A stretch of DNA of 43,682 nt from an uncultured Microbulbifer sp. (GTDB lineage: Bacteria; Pseudomonadota; Gammaproteobacteria; Pseudomonadales; Cellvibrionaceae): contig NZ_CAJXKH010000020.1 in assembly GCF_913055755.1 (NCBI RefSeq), positions 1-43,682 of the forward strand, given 5' to 3'. A program made the position numbers and the translations under genes. The notes under the pieces were generated by a model. That model was not told the DNA's origin. It searched no databases and saw only the letters and a program-made list of their open reading frames with translations. Position 1 is the stretch's first letter; every line of letters begins with the position of its first letter. Of this stretch, positions 33,169-41,668 are shown piece by piece.

Positions 33169-34050
33169 ATGCGCTATTCCCTGCGCCAGCTCGAGGTTTT
33201 CCTCGCCTGCGCCCACCACGAAAATGTCAGCCGTGCCGCCGAGAGTCTCAATATGTCGCAGTCGGCGGCGTCCACCGCACTGAAGGAGTTCGAACAGCAG
33301 TTTGACCTGCGCCTGTTCGAACGCACCGGCAAGCGCCTGCGCCTCAACGAGCTGGGGCGCCAGCTGTGGCCGCGGGCCGAGGAACTGCTGGAGCGGGCGC
33401 GGGAACTGGAGGGGACACTGCTGGCCCACGGCGACCTGGGCCGCTTGAAGATCGGCGCCACCCTGACCATCGGCAATTATCTCGCCGCGGGTATCATGGC
33501 CCGATATATGGAGGAGCAACCGGGGGCGCGGGTAGAACTGGAGGTGGGCAATACTTCCGCCATCGCCCAGGGAGTCGTGAACTTCGAGCTGGACCTGGGC
33601 CTGATCGAGGGCGAACTGAATCACCCGGATCTGGAAATGATCCGCTGGCGCGACGATGAGCAGGTGGTGTTCTGCGCCCCGGACCACCCGCTGGCGGGGC
33701 GCGCAAAGCTGAGTGACGACGACCTGCGTCGGGCCACCTGGATACTGCGGGAAACCGGCTCCGGCACCCGCCAGACCTTCGAGCGCGCGCTGGCCGGGCT
33801 GCTGCCGGAACTCAATATCCGCCTGGAACTGCAGCATACCGAGGCGATCAAGCGCGCGGTGGAGGCCGGGCTCGGCATCAGCTGCCTGTCCCGGGTCTCC
33901 CTCAGCGACGCCTTCAAACGGGGCACGTTAATAGAACTGCCGGTGCCACAGCGGGACTTCAGCCGCGAATTCTACTTCGCCCTGCACCGGCAGAAATACC
34001 GCAGTGCCGGTATCCAGCGCTGGCTGGAACTGTGCCGACAGGCGCCCTGA
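33169..34050 (+). CDS. finR: LysR-family regulator, FinR-like
   Basis: LysR-type transcriptional regulator. The start at 33169 (MRYSLRQLEVFLACA) gives 293 residues with the N-terminal winged helix: SRAAESLNMSQSAASTALKE is the recognition region (about 25-45), followed by RLFERTGKRLRLNELGRQL. The effector domain (about 90-290) contains LKIGATLTIGNYLAAGI, RETGSGTRQTFERAL and LELQHTEAIKRAVEAGLGI. These segments closely resemble the FinR protein of Pseudomonas that controls fpr, and the gene is divergent from fpr here too. The frame is open eight codons upstream, but the chosen ATG gives the normal LysR start. Confidence 0.88.
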   Translation: MRYSLRQLEVFLACAHHENVSRAAESLNMSQSAASTALKEFEQQFDLRLFERTGKRLRLNELGRQLWPRAEELLERARELEGTLLAHGDLGRLKIGATLTIGNYLAAGIMARYMEEQPGARVELEVGNTSAIAQGVVNFELDLGLIEGELNHPDLEMIRWRDDEQVVFCAPDHPLAGRAKLSDDDLRRATWILRETGSGTRQTFERALAGLLPELNIRLELQHTEAIKRAVEAGLGISCLSRVSLSDAFKRGTLIELPVPQRDFSREFYFALHRQKYRSAGIQRWLELCRQAP

Positions 34051-34078
34051 GTTCCCTCTATTTCGCCCAGCCTACCTA

Positions 34079-35551
34079 TTATTCTGCCGCCTGCCCCGCG
34101 CGGCGCGCATCCAGGCGGCGGATGAATTCCTGCAGGATCAGGCGGTAGAGCTCCCGGCCCAGGTATTTGTCCTCCACGCCGCTGTCGATGGAGGGGTTGT
34201 CGTTCACCTCGATCACGTAGCCCTTGCCCGCGGACTCCTTCACATCCACACCGTAGAAACCGCGGCCGATGGGCTTGGTGGCCTTGAGCGCGGCCTGCAA
34301 CACGGCCTTGGGCACCTCGAACGTGGGCAGGGTGGTGAAACCGCCGCTGACATTCTTCTTGCTGCCGTGGTTGTAGATCTGCCAGTGGTTCTTGGCCATG
34401 TAGTAGCGGCAGGCGTACAGGGGCTTGTTGTCCAGCACGCCAATGCGCCAGTCGAACTCCGTGTACAGGAACTCCTGGGCCAGCAGCAGGCTGGATTCCG
34501 CAAACAGCTCTGCCAGTTGCTGGTGGAACTCCTCTTCGGTCTTTACCTTCACCACCCCGCGGGAGAAAGAGCCGTCGGGGATCTTCACCACCATCGGCAG
34601 GCCCAGCTCTTCCAGTGCCACCTGCAGGCTCTCTTCGTCGCCGCGGCGCAGGATGCGGGTGCGCGGCGCCGGCACCTTGTGAGTATTGAACAGGTCCGCC
34701 AGGTAGATCTTGTTGGTGCAGCGCACGATACTGGTGGGGTCATCCAGCACCACCAGTCCCTCCGCTTCCGCCTTTTTCGCAAAGCGGTAGGTGTGGTGGT
34801 CGATGGCGGTGGTCTCGCGGATAAACAGGCCGTCGAATTCCGACAGGCGCATGTAGTCCCCGGGCCCGATCAGTTCCACCGACAGCCCCAGTTCGCGCCC
34901 GGCGGACACAAACTTCTTGATCGCAGCGCCATCCGACGGCGGCAGCTGCTCCTCCGGGTTAACCAGAATCGCAAGGTCGTAGCGGCTGTTGCTGGCCTTC
35001 TTGTGCTGGCGCCAGACCTTGTTGCTGAAATTGTCCAGCGCCTCGGCGAACTCGGTTTCCTCCGCCTCGCTCAGGTCGCGGTGGGAGCAGATCTTCAACT
35101 CCACGATTTCCCAGCGGGGGTCGGCGCGCAGGTGGATCTCCAGTACCGGGCAGGCAAAGCGGTCGAACAGCGCCCGCGCCAGCGGTTGCAGTGCCGGATC
35201 GCTGCAGCGTCCGAAATAGGTTTTTACCACCCGCTCCGCACCCGCTTCCGCGGATGGCAGTTTCGCCAGCGCCGGCATCGCCTGCGCCATCTGCAACTTG
35301 TACAGCTGCGGCAGCGCCAGGTCGTTGAGGGTACGCACGCTCGGCAGCACGTTGTGGCTGCGGGCCTCCGCCAATAGCGAGCAGTAATAGCCCTCACCGC
35401 GGTAATCGTAGCTGGCGCACAGGTTGATCACCCGCACCCGCTGCTGGCGGGCAGGCAACGCGAGGTAGTCGGCAAAGGTAATTACCCGCTCGCTGGGGTA
35501 GTAGGGAGCCCAGTCATCGGGCTCGTCGATCACAATCAGGACCTGCGACAT
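34079..35551 (-). CDS. RimK-like ATP-grasp ligase with N-terminal RLAN-type domain
   Basis: ATP-grasp amide ligase related to RimK, of 490 residues. The first 150 or so residues (VLIVIDEPDDWAPYYPSE, then LALPARQQRVRVINLCASY) form the RimK-associated N-terminal domain; a bridging part follows and the ATP-grasp domain occupies about 280-480 with LPMVVKIPDGSFSRGVVKV, LAQEFLYTEFDWRIGVLD and the metal-binding end VIEVNDNPSIDSG. Such enzymes add amino acids to the C-terminus of proteins or peptides. It is divergent from a GNAT-C39 fusion gene with 199 bases between them, a pairing known in proteobacteria. The peptide substrate is not known. Confidence 0.9.
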   Translation of the reverse strand: MSQVLIVIDEPDDWAPYYPSERVITFADYLALPARQQRVRVINLCASYDYRGEGYYCSLLAEARSHNVLPSVRTLNDLALPQLYKLQMAQAMPALAKLPSAEAGAERVVKTYFGRCSDPALQPLARALFDRFACPVLEIHLRADPRWEIVELKICSHRDLSEAEETEFAEALDNFSNKVWRQHKKASNSRYDLAILVNPEEQLPPSDGAAIKKFVSAGRELGLSVELIGPGDYMRLSEFDGLFIRETTAIDHHTYRFAKKAEAEGLVVLDDPTSIVRCTNKIYLADLFNTHKVPAPRTRILRRGDEESLQVALEELGLPMVVKIPDGSFSRGVVKVKTEEEFHQQLAELFAESSLLLAQEFLYTEFDWRIGVLDNKPLYACRYYMAKNHWQIYNHGSKKNVSGGFTTLPTFEVPKAVLQAALKATKPIGRGFYGVDVKESAGKGYVIEVNDNPSIDSGVEDKYLGRELYRLILQEFIRRLDARRAGQAAE

Positions 35552-35750
35552 GGATTCGGGATATGCCTCGGAGGGAAAGAGGTCGGTAAAACAGGGCCTG
35601 GAGAAGGCCCCGGTGAATGTGCGAAAGATAGAAGAGTTTCGCCCTCCCGCCTAATAATTTTTTGTGTCGCTATCTGGTTTTTTTTGAACGATTTGCTAAC
35701 GTTGCCACGCCGTACCTTTGCGGTGCCCTGCCCCGGTGATCCACCCCGCC

Positions 35751-36899
35751 ATGTCCCGAGATCTTTCCGACGATTCCGCCCCTGCGGACACCTCCGGCCT
35801 GCGCCTGCGCGCCGCCGGCGAGACCGACATCAGTGCCCTGTCAGCACTGGAACAGGCCAGCTTCCGCGGCGACCGCCTGAGCCCGCGCCGTCTGCGCCAC
35901 TGGGTGCGCGCCGACAACCGGGTATTCCTGGTGGCGGAACGCGATGGTCTTCTGCTGGGCTACGCGCTGGTCCTGCTGCGCCGCGGTACCCGGCTGGCGC
36001 GACTGTATTCCCTCGCCGTGAGTCCCGCCGGTCGCGGCCAGGGTATCGGTCAGGCACTGCTCACCGCCGCGGAGGACGCCAGCAGCCGCAGTGGCCGCCT
36101 GTATATGCGCCTGGAAGTGGCGGAGCAGAACAGCGCCGCCATCGCCCTGTACCAGAAGCTCGGTTACCGCACCTTCGGCAGCTACGCCAATTACTACGAG
36201 GATGCAGGCGCGGCGCTGCGCATGCAGAAGCGCATCCGCTACCGCCCGCAAAACCTGTGTACCGCGGAGGTGCCCTGGTACGGCCAGACCACAGATTTCA
36301 CCTGCGGCCCCGCCGCGGCGATGATGGCCATGACGGGACTGGACCCGGAGTACCAGCCGGGCCCGAGCGAGGAGCTGGCGCTGTGGCGGGAAGCCACCAC
36401 CATCTTTATGACCTCCGGCCACGGTGGCTGCCATCCCATCGGCCTGGCACTGGCGATGCAAAAACGCGGCTTCCAGTGTGAGGTGTATCTGAACCAGGCC
36501 GGTCCGCTGTTTGTGGACAGCGTGCGCAGTGCAGAAAAGAAGACGGTGATCGAGCTGGTGGATGCGGACTTCCGCAACGCGGCCGCCGCAACCGGGTTGC
36601 CGGTGATCGAACGGGAATTTACCCAGACCCAGTGCCAGCAGTGGCTCGAGCAGGGCGCACTTGTGCTGCTGCTGATCAGCACCTACCGCCTGGATGGCAA
36701 GAAGATACCCCACTGGGTGACGCTGAGCGGAATGGATGAGCAGTGCTTCTATGTCCACGACCCGGACGTGGACGATGAGGACAACCCACTGGACAGCCAG
36801 TACCTGCCGATTGCGCGCGAGGATTTTGCAGCGATGTCGATGTTCGGGCGGGATCGCCTGCGCACCGCCATCGTGGTCGGGCTGGCGGAGTCGTCATAA
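35751..36899 (+). CDS. GNAT acetyltransferase fused to a C39-like peptidase
   Basis: Two-domain protein. The N-terminal half (about 15-165) is a GNAT N-acetyltransferase with the acetyl-CoA loop RGQGIG (95-100) and the NSAAIALYQKLGYRTFG motif of RimI-like enzymes. The C-terminal half is a C39-type papain-fold peptidase: Q179 and C185 in WYGQTTDFTCGPAAAM fit the oxyanion glutamine and nucleophile, and HWVTLSGMDEQCFYVHDPD holds the histidine and aspartate. I use the ATG at 35751 (382 residues); a TTG and a GTG lie upstream in frame with no better ribosome site. With the divergent RimK-like ligase it could add, cap and remove peptide tags. Confidence 0.88.
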   Translation: MSRDLSDDSAPADTSGLRLRAAGETDISALSALEQASFRGDRLSPRRLRHWVRADNRVFLVAERDGLLLGYALVLLRRGTRLARLYSLAVSPAGRGQGIGQALLTAAEDASSRSGRLYMRLEVAEQNSAAIALYQKLGYRTFGSYANYYEDAGAALRMQKRIRYRPQNLCTAEVPWYGQTTDFTCGPAAAMMAMTGLDPEYQPGPSEELALWREATTIFMTSGHGGCHPIGLALAMQKRGFQCEVYLNQAGPLFVDSVRSAEKKTVIELVDADFRNAAAATGLPVIEREFTQTQCQQWLEQGALVLLLISTYRLDGKKIPHWVTLSGMDEQCFYVHDPDVDDEDNPLDSQYLPIAREDFAAMSMFGRDRLRTAIVVGLAESS

Positions 36900-36998
36900 T
36901 CGCGGAAAGGTAAAAGGTTCTTGTATAAAACTGTCTTTGCCCTGCAACTTTTGTCAGAATTGCAGCGGCGTATGTATCAAGAACATGGAGAAATCAGG

Positions 36999-37394
36999 AT
37001 GTTGCGCCTATTCAAATTTTCACTGCTTATCTGCACCGTGTGGCTTACCGCCTGCACCAGCCACCCGGTAATGAATGTTTTCGACCGCCCGGTGCCGGAT
37101 CGTCTCGACGGCAAGCCCCAGACCATGGAATCGGTAGCAAAGGGCATTATTGCCGGCTGCATGGACAAGGGCTGGACCTGCAAGAAAGTGGCACCGGGAA
37201 AAATTGATGCATCCCTGGCTCTGCGAAAGCACCGCGCCACAACAGAAATCAATTTCGATACCAACCGCTACAGCATCGTTTACAAAGACAGCTACCTGCT
37301 GGACTACAACGCCAGGCGCAACACCATCCATCGCAATTACAACAACTGGATCAATAACCTTGATCACGCGATTGCCAAGAATCTGGCAATCTGA
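36999..37394 (+). CDS. Small lipoprotein of unknown function
   Basis: A 131-residue lipoprotein. From the ATG at 36999 there is a signal MLRLFKFSLLICTVWLTAC with the lipidated cysteine at 19 (LTAC lipobox). The mature part has two cysteines (IIAGCMDKGWTCKK) spaced to form a disulfide, and two tyrosine-rich strands (NRYSIVYKDSYLLDYNA). I do not recognise the family with certainty. GGAG is eight to nine bases before the start, while an in-frame start 78 bases upstream would bury the signal. It is a single gene ended by a bidirectional terminator. Confidence 0.85.
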   Translation: MLRLFKFSLLICTVWLTACTSHPVMNVFDRPVPDRLDGKPQTMESVAKGIIAGCMDKGWTCKKVAPGKIDASLALRKHRATTEINFDTNRYSIVYKDSYLLDYNARRNTIHRNYNNWINNLDHAIAKNLAI

Positions 37395-37396
37395 AT

Positions 37397-37423
37397 AAAA
37401 AAGGCCCTTTAAGGGCCTTTTTT
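37397..37423. terminator. Bidirectional terminator between two lipoprotein genes
   Basis: An A-run, GGCCCTT-T-AAGGGCC (37403-37417), then six T (37418-37423). The stem is symmetrical with A and T tracts on both sides, so it can stop transcripts from both convergent genes. Confidence 0.9.
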
Positions 37424-37446
37424 ATTGTTACTGCAATTTGCAGCTT

Positions 37447-37908
37447 TTACGCAGCGTTTTCATTTTCGATCGCTTTCAGCAGCGCAGTTTTCTGCAACAA
37501 CTGATCTACCAGCTCACGAATTTTGGTTTCCGCATCAATAAACTTGCTCATGTTTGCGCCACCGCGAGTGGAGTCATAAACAGCGCTACCATCCGGCGCG
37601 CCATTGCGGTAGACCTTGATTTCAGCAAATGACATGTAAAGAGCGAGATCCCAGGTCCAACGTGCTGTATAGGTAGCCGTCCACTCGCACTCCACCAGTG
37701 ATGAATTGGCAGGCAGGACTTTATAGTGCACACCGTTGGCTGCTAAAGAAGATTGCAACTCCGCCAGAAACCCTTCGCGCACCGCAGAGTTTTCTACAAT
37801 ACACAGCTCGCCACCGGTAGATACACTGGACGGCTCTACCGTCTGCTGAATGGAACAGCCGGCCACCAAAAGCAGTGCCCCCAGGAGAAGTGAAAATTTT
37901 TTGTACAT
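37447..37908 (-). CDS. Sbal_3080-type lipoprotein
   Basis: Lipoprotein of the family named after Shewanella Sbal_3080; its function is not known. The 153 residues begin with a lipoprotein signal MYKKFSLLLGALLLVAGC (C18). The mature part carries ELCIVENSAVREGFL, LPANSSLVECEWTATYTA and WTWDLALYMSFAEIKVYRNG, then the YDSTRGGANMSKFIDAETKI signature, all as in that family. It may contain a disulfide between the cysteines in ELCIVE and VECEW. It is a single gene facing the previous lipoprotein, with lower GC than the neighbours. It is separated from the sulfotransferase gene by 112 bases without a clear terminator. Confidence 0.85.
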   Translation of the reverse strand: MYKKFSLLLGALLLVAGCSIQQTVEPSSVSTGGELCIVENSAVREGFLAELQSSLAANGVHYKVLPANSSLVECEWTATYTARWTWDLALYMSFAEIKVYRNGAPDGSAVYDSTRGGANMSKFIDAETKIRELVDQLLQKTALLKAIENENAA

Positions 37909-38020
37909 TTAATACCCCATTTTCTTTTGTTGATGTTGTGACACACATTTCAACACAGAAATAGCGATATTAAAATCTCCTGAAAGTCTCTTATTCGGTC
38001 AATTATTCCTGATCGGCACA

Positions 38021-38653
38021 CTAAGCGCGGCGGTTCCGGCGCAGGGTACGAACAAAATCCCCTGCCATATTGGCATGCGGAAAAGTGTCTTCTGGTACAG
38101 GAAAACCCAGAAACTGGCACAGGGGAACCCAGCCCTGCTGCAGGTCAATAAACAGAATCTGCTCGGAGGGCACCAGCTCAGCGATTTGCTGCCGGTGCTG
38201 CTCGTAAACAAGCTTCAGACTGTCACGATCCAGTTTTCCCTGAAAACTTGTACCCAGCACTTCATGGTTGGCCAGCTCGATAAATGGTGAACGTTTGCCA
38301 GACGCGATCTGTGTTGACCATTGCAAAGCAGGAACAATGGTCTGACGGATGCTACTGTACCAATCCTCAAAGGTGCGCTCGGTATAGATAACCGTCGCAT
38401 TGGGAAAACACTGCAGAAATTCCGCTACATGATTACATGCGGGCCAATCGACCACCGCGCGATAACCATTCAGCAGCGCAGGCCAATCCGGAAAGCCTGA
38501 ATCCAGCGCCCGTATCCATTTGCGGCAAAGCGCCGGGTTCGAGGAGAAGTCGCTCATATGCAGACACGGGGCAAATCCTAGCCTTTCCAATGCCAACTTC
38601 AGCGAGTAGGTGCCGGTCCGCCCCAGGCTGGCACCGATGATCGGGGAGTTCAC
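38021..38653 (-). CDS. Sulfotransferase family protein
   Basis: PAPS-dependent sulfotransferase-type protein of 210 residues. The 5'-phosphosulfate loop is visible as GASLGRTGTYSLKLALERL (7-25), and the 3'-phosphate region is plausible in NATVIYTERTFEDWYSSIR. A valley-type hydrophobic core follows (LVPSEQILFIDLQQGW, LCQFLGFPVPEDTFPHAN). The size and the RTGTxSL loop fit the group of small bacterial sulfotransferases. It starts with GTG 10 bases after the stop of the PagL-like gene, so it is probably the last gene of the aryl-polyene transcript. Its ribosome site is weak. The acceptor could be a lipid, sugar or the polyene; this is not shown. Confidence 0.85.
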   Translation of the reverse strand: MNSPIIGASLGRTGTYSLKLALERLGFAPCLHMSDFSSNPALCRKWIRALDSGFPDWPALLNGYRAVVDWPACNHVAEFLQCFPNATVIYTERTFEDWYSSIRQTIVPALQWSTQIASGKRSPFIELANHEVLGTSFQGKLDRDSLKLVYEQHRQQIAELVPSEQILFIDLQQGWVPLCQFLGFPVPEDTFPHANMAGDFVRTLRRNRRA

Positions 38654-38663
38654 TTATTCTTTA

Positions 38664-39209
38664 TTAAAAATTCAGCCCCACATTAACCACGAACGGCATA
38701 TCGATACCGTCGTTGTCGCTGAACAGATTGGCGTTGGAGAAGTGCTTCCAGGAAACCATCACCACCAGGTCTTCCCGGTCCTGCCAGTTGATACGCGCGG
38801 CGTAGCCGACCTGGGCCTGGAAGGCGAAGTGGTTGTCCTGGTGGCGGTCGCCCAGCTGGTTGCTGCTGATGTAGCTCGGTCCCAGGGCGCGCACAAAAAA
38901 GTACGGCTGACCCCAGCTCTGTTTGCGCGGGTACAGGTTTAGCTGCGGATAAATAGAGACGGCCTGGAAGGAGCGGTGGCTATCCGCATCGGTTGTCACC
39001 TTGGTGTAGCTAACCCCCAGGTGGATATGCTGGCGGTAACTCTTCTCGAATTTTTTGAAAGAGTAATCGATACCGTAGGTGCGGTTGCTCTGCGGCGAAT
39101 CCGGCTGCGGGCCGCCGCCGGCGCTGAACAGTAATTCATTGGCCGCCGCCTGCTGAACAAAAAAGACTGAAATCAGAAATGCGAGCAAACGAAAAGCCAA
39201 TGTATTCAC
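38664..39209 (-). CDS. PagL-like lipid A deacylase (acyloxyacyl hydrolase) outer-membrane protein
   Basis: Small outer-membrane barrel of 181 residues with a signal peptide cleaved near AAANE (residue 24). The C-terminal stretch WKHFSNANLFSDNDGID is the PagL active-site region: H156, S158 and D170 have the spacing of the catalytic His, Ser and Glu of Pseudomonas PagL, though the last is Asp here. The protein ends in phenylalanine as a barrel should. PagL removes the 3-O-acyl chain of lipid A at the outer membrane. It begins with GTG 33 bases after the stop of the last ketosynthase gene, so it is probably part of the aryl-polyene operon. Confidence 0.82.
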   Translation of the reverse strand: MNTLAFRLLAFLISVFFVQQAAANELLFSAGGGPQPDSPQSNRTYGIDYSFKKFEKSYRQHIHLGVSYTKVTTDADSHRSFQAVSIYPQLNLYPRKQSWGQPYFFVRALGPSYISSNQLGDRHQDNHFAFQAQVGYAARINWQDREDLVVMVSWKHFSNANLFSDNDGIDMPFVVNVGLNF

Positions 39210-39242
39210 CTGTTTATGTTGTTATCAGTGTGATTCCGATAT

Positions 39243-40469
39243 TTAACTGGGCCGCTTGAAAATCAGCGAGGTATTGATACCGCCAAACGCAAAGTTATTG
39301 CTCATGACGTACTCGGTATCGATGGCCCGGCCATCCCCCACAATGTAGTCCAGATCCGCGCACTCGGGATCCACCTGCTGCAGGTTGATGGTGGGGTGGA
39401 ACCAGCCCCGGTGCATCATCTGAATGCTGGCCCAGGCTTCCAGCGCGCCGCAGGCGCCCAGGGTGTGACCGGTATAGCTTTTCATGGAACTGATCGGCAC
39501 CGCGCGGCCGAAGGCCGCGCGGGTTGCCCGGCTCTCGGCCACGTCGCCGCGGTCGGTAGCGGTGCCGTGGGCGCTGACATAGCCGACGGCACTACCGTCG
39601 ATGCCGGCCTGGCCCATGGCCTGCTTGAGCGCAATCTGCATGGTCTCTGCCTGCGGCTGGGTGACGTGCTGGCCATCGGAGTTGGTGCCAAAGCCGACGA
39701 TTTCCGCATAGATGTGCGCGCCGCGCGCCGTGGCGTGCTGGTACTCCTCCAGGATCAGGGTGCCGGCGCCCTCGCCGATCACCAGGCCGTCGCGCTCGCG
39801 GTCGAACGGACGCGGGGTGGTACCCGGGGCGTCGTTGCTGGTGGAGGTGGCAAACAGGGTATCGAACACCGCCGCTTCCGTCGCACACAGTTCTTCCGCG
39901 CCGCCCGCTACCATCACCGTCTGGCTGCCGTTGCGGATCGCCTCGAAGGCGTAGCCGATACCCTGGCTGCCGGAGGTACAGGCGGAACTGGTGGTATAGA
40001 TACGCCCGCACATGCCGAAGAACACGCCGATGTTCACCGGCGCGGTGTGCGCCATCATCTTGATATAGCTGGTGGCATTGAGGCCGTCGGTGCGGTGGTT
40101 CAGCAGCATATTGCCGAAGTCCCCCATGGCCGCTGGAGTACCCGCGGAGGAACCGTAGGCGATGCCCGCCATGCCACTGGTGATAATCGGGTCTTCCAGC
40201 AGGCCGGCGTCTTGCAGCGCCAGTTCGGTGGCGCGCACCGCCAGCAGGGAAACGCGGCCCATGCTACGCACGCGCTTGCGGTGGTAGTGCGCGGGTTTTG
40301 TAAAGTCTTTCACCGGGGCGCCCAGGCGGGTGTTCAGGCCCTCGTATTTGTCCCAGTCGTCCATGTACACCACGCCGGACTCGCGTCCGCGCAGGGAGGC
40401 TTCGACTTCCTCCCAACCCTGACCGATCGGCGACAGTCCGGCCATACCGGTTACCACTACACGTTTCAT
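39243..40469 (-). CDS. Beta-ketoacyl-ACP synthase (ApeR-like, FabF-type)
   Basis: Condensing enzyme of the FabF/KAS II type, 408 residues from the ATG at 40469. The catalytic triad is complete: C164 in SSACTSGSQG, H301 in VSAHGTATDRGD and H335 in SYTGHTLGACG. The C-terminus ends in the NNFAFGGINTSLIF strand. Its ATG overlaps the ketoreductase stop (TGATG), so it is translationally coupled. In aryl-polyene operons a ketosynthase follows the dehydratase and ketoreductase in this order (apeO, P, Q, R in E. coli), which is why I call it ApeR-like. It is not the housekeeping fabF, as no fabG-acpP-fabF set surrounds it. Confidence 0.9.
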   Translation of the reverse strand: MKRVVVTGMAGLSPIGQGWEEVEASLRGRESGVVYMDDWDKYEGLNTRLGAPVKDFTKPAHYHRKRVRSMGRVSLLAVRATELALQDAGLLEDPIITSGMAGIAYGSSAGTPAAMGDFGNMLLNHRTDGLNATSYIKMMAHTAPVNIGVFFGMCGRIYTTSSACTSGSQGIGYAFEAIRNGSQTVMVAGGAEELCATEAAVFDTLFATSTSNDAPGTTPRPFDRERDGLVIGEGAGTLILEEYQHATARGAHIYAEIVGFGTNSDGQHVTQPQAETMQIALKQAMGQAGIDGSAVGYVSAHGTATDRGDVAESRATRAAFGRAVPISSMKSYTGHTLGACGALEAWASIQMMHRGWFHPTINLQQVDPECADLDYIVGDGRAIDTEYVMSNNFAFGGINTSLIFKRPS

Positions 40470-41197
40470 CAGCACAGCCCACCGTTAACGGAAATCACCT
40501 GGCGGGTGATATAGCCCGCGTGTTCGCCCATCAGGAAGGCCACGGTTGCGGCCACTTCCTCGGGTTTGCCGAGACGGCGGGCGGGGATCATTTTCTTGAT
40601 TTCCTCCACCGGCAGCTCGTCGCTCACCATGTCGGTGTCGATCAGTCCCGGGGCCACGCAGTTGACGGTGATCTTGCGCTTGGCCAGCTCCAGCGCCAGC
40701 GCCTTGCTGGCGCCGATCAGGCCGGCCTTGGAGGCGGAGTAATTCACCTGGCCGCGGTTGCCGGCGATACCGGACACCGAGGTCATCACCACAATGCGGC
40801 CGCCGCTCTTGCGCCGTACCATGGGCATGGTGAGCGGGTGCAGCACGTTGTAGAAGCCATCCAGATTGGTGTGCACCACCCGGTCCCAGTCTGCCGCGGG
40901 CATCGCCGGGAAGGCGTTGTCGGCGGTGAGGCCGGCATTGCACACCACACCGTAATAGGCGCCGTGGGCTTCCACATCCCCTTCCAGCGCGGCGCGGGCG
41001 GCATCGCGATCGAGAATATCGAACTGCAGAATGCGGCTTTCGCGGCCCAGTGCCGCAACCTCACTGCCCACCTGCTCCGCCTCTTCGCGGCGGCTGCGGC
41101 AGTGCAACACGATATTGAATCCGTCGTTGGCCAGGCGCAGCGCGATGGCGCGCCCGATGCCGCGGCTGGAGCCGGTTACCAGTACCCAATCAGACAT
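40469..41197 (-). CDS. fabG: 3-oxoacyl-ACP reductase (ApeQ-like ketoreductase)
   Basis: Short-chain dehydrogenase of FabG type that reduces the beta-keto group of the growing polyene on its acyl carrier protein using NADPH. The 242 residues have the cofactor loop TGSSRGIG (8-15), NAG near 87-89, the catalytic S142, Y153 and K157 (VSGIAG, NYSASK), and the family ending RQVISVNGGLC. It starts directly at the dehydratase stop (TGA then ATG) and ends overlapping the ketosynthase start. In aryl-polyene operons this position is apeQ; the symbol fabG is given for the enzyme type only. Confidence 0.93.
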   Translation of the reverse strand: MSDWVLVTGSSRGIGRAIALRLANDGFNIVLHCRSRREEAEQVGSEVAALGRESRILQFDILDRDAARAALEGDVEAHGAYYGVVCNAGLTADNAFPAMPAADWDRVVHTNLDGFYNVLHPLTMPMVRRKSGGRIVVMTSVSGIAGNRGQVNYSASKAGLIGASKALALELAKRKITVNCVAPGLIDTDMVSDELPVEEIKKMIPARRLGKPEEVAATVAFLMGEHAGYITRQVISVNGGLC

Positions 41198-41668
41198 TCA
41201 GCGTTTTTCCTTCAGGTATTCTTCGATGTTGTCCGGCTGATACACATTCAGCCGCGCGGTCTGTTCGATGCCCTCGCCGGTGAGGCGGCACTCGAACGTC
41301 GCCATGCCGTTGTCCGCCTGCAGCAGGCGCTCCACCGCGATCTGCAGTTGGCAGCCGCACTCAAACCAGGCCACATTGCTGGCGAAGCGGCGGGTGCCGA
41401 GCAGGAATCCCAACTGCACCGGTTGCCCGGCCTCGCGCGCGTGGTAGCCGGAGAAAGCGGCTACTGCTTGAGCCATATATTCGATACCCACATAGGCGGG
41501 CACGCGCCGGTTGCGGCTGAAGATGTCGTCATCACGCACGGTCAGTCGCGCGCGCAGACTCTCCTCGGCCACCTCCAGCACCTCGTCCACCAGCGACATG
41601 TCGCCACTGTGGGGTACCAGTTCCTCAGCACTGTAGGGCTGGGACGGGGATGATGGATTCTGTTCCAT
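41198..41668 (-). CDS. Hotdog-fold 3-hydroxyacyl-ACP dehydratase (ApeP-like)
   Basis: Dehydratase of the FabZ/ApeP hotdog type, forming the conjugated double bond from the 3-hydroxyacyl-ACP. The 156 residues contain an N-terminal SAEELVPHSGDMSLVDEV strand-helix with the conserved PH-G-M-S/L pattern, a hot-dog helix YVGIEYMAQAVAAFSGYHAR, then LGFLLGTRRFASNVAWF. This matches the ApeP family found with ketosynthases of aryl polyene clusters. It starts overlapping the upstream ketosynthase stop (TAATG) and is followed without a gap by the ketoreductase. Confidence 0.88.
   Translation of the reverse strand: MEQNPSSPSQPYSAEELVPHSGDMSLVDEVLEVAEESLRARLTVRDDDIFSRNRRVPAYVGIEYMAQAVAAFSGYHAREAGQPVQLGFLLGTRRFASNVAWFECGCQLQIAVERLLQADNGMATFECRLTGEGIEQTARLNVYQPDNIEEYLKEKR

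Noticed and set aside
39396..40514. Plus-strand open frame opposite the ApeR-like ketosynthase
   Set aside because: The ketosynthase is complete with its Cys-His-His triad; the antisense product is a low-complexity Ala/Gly/His shadow.
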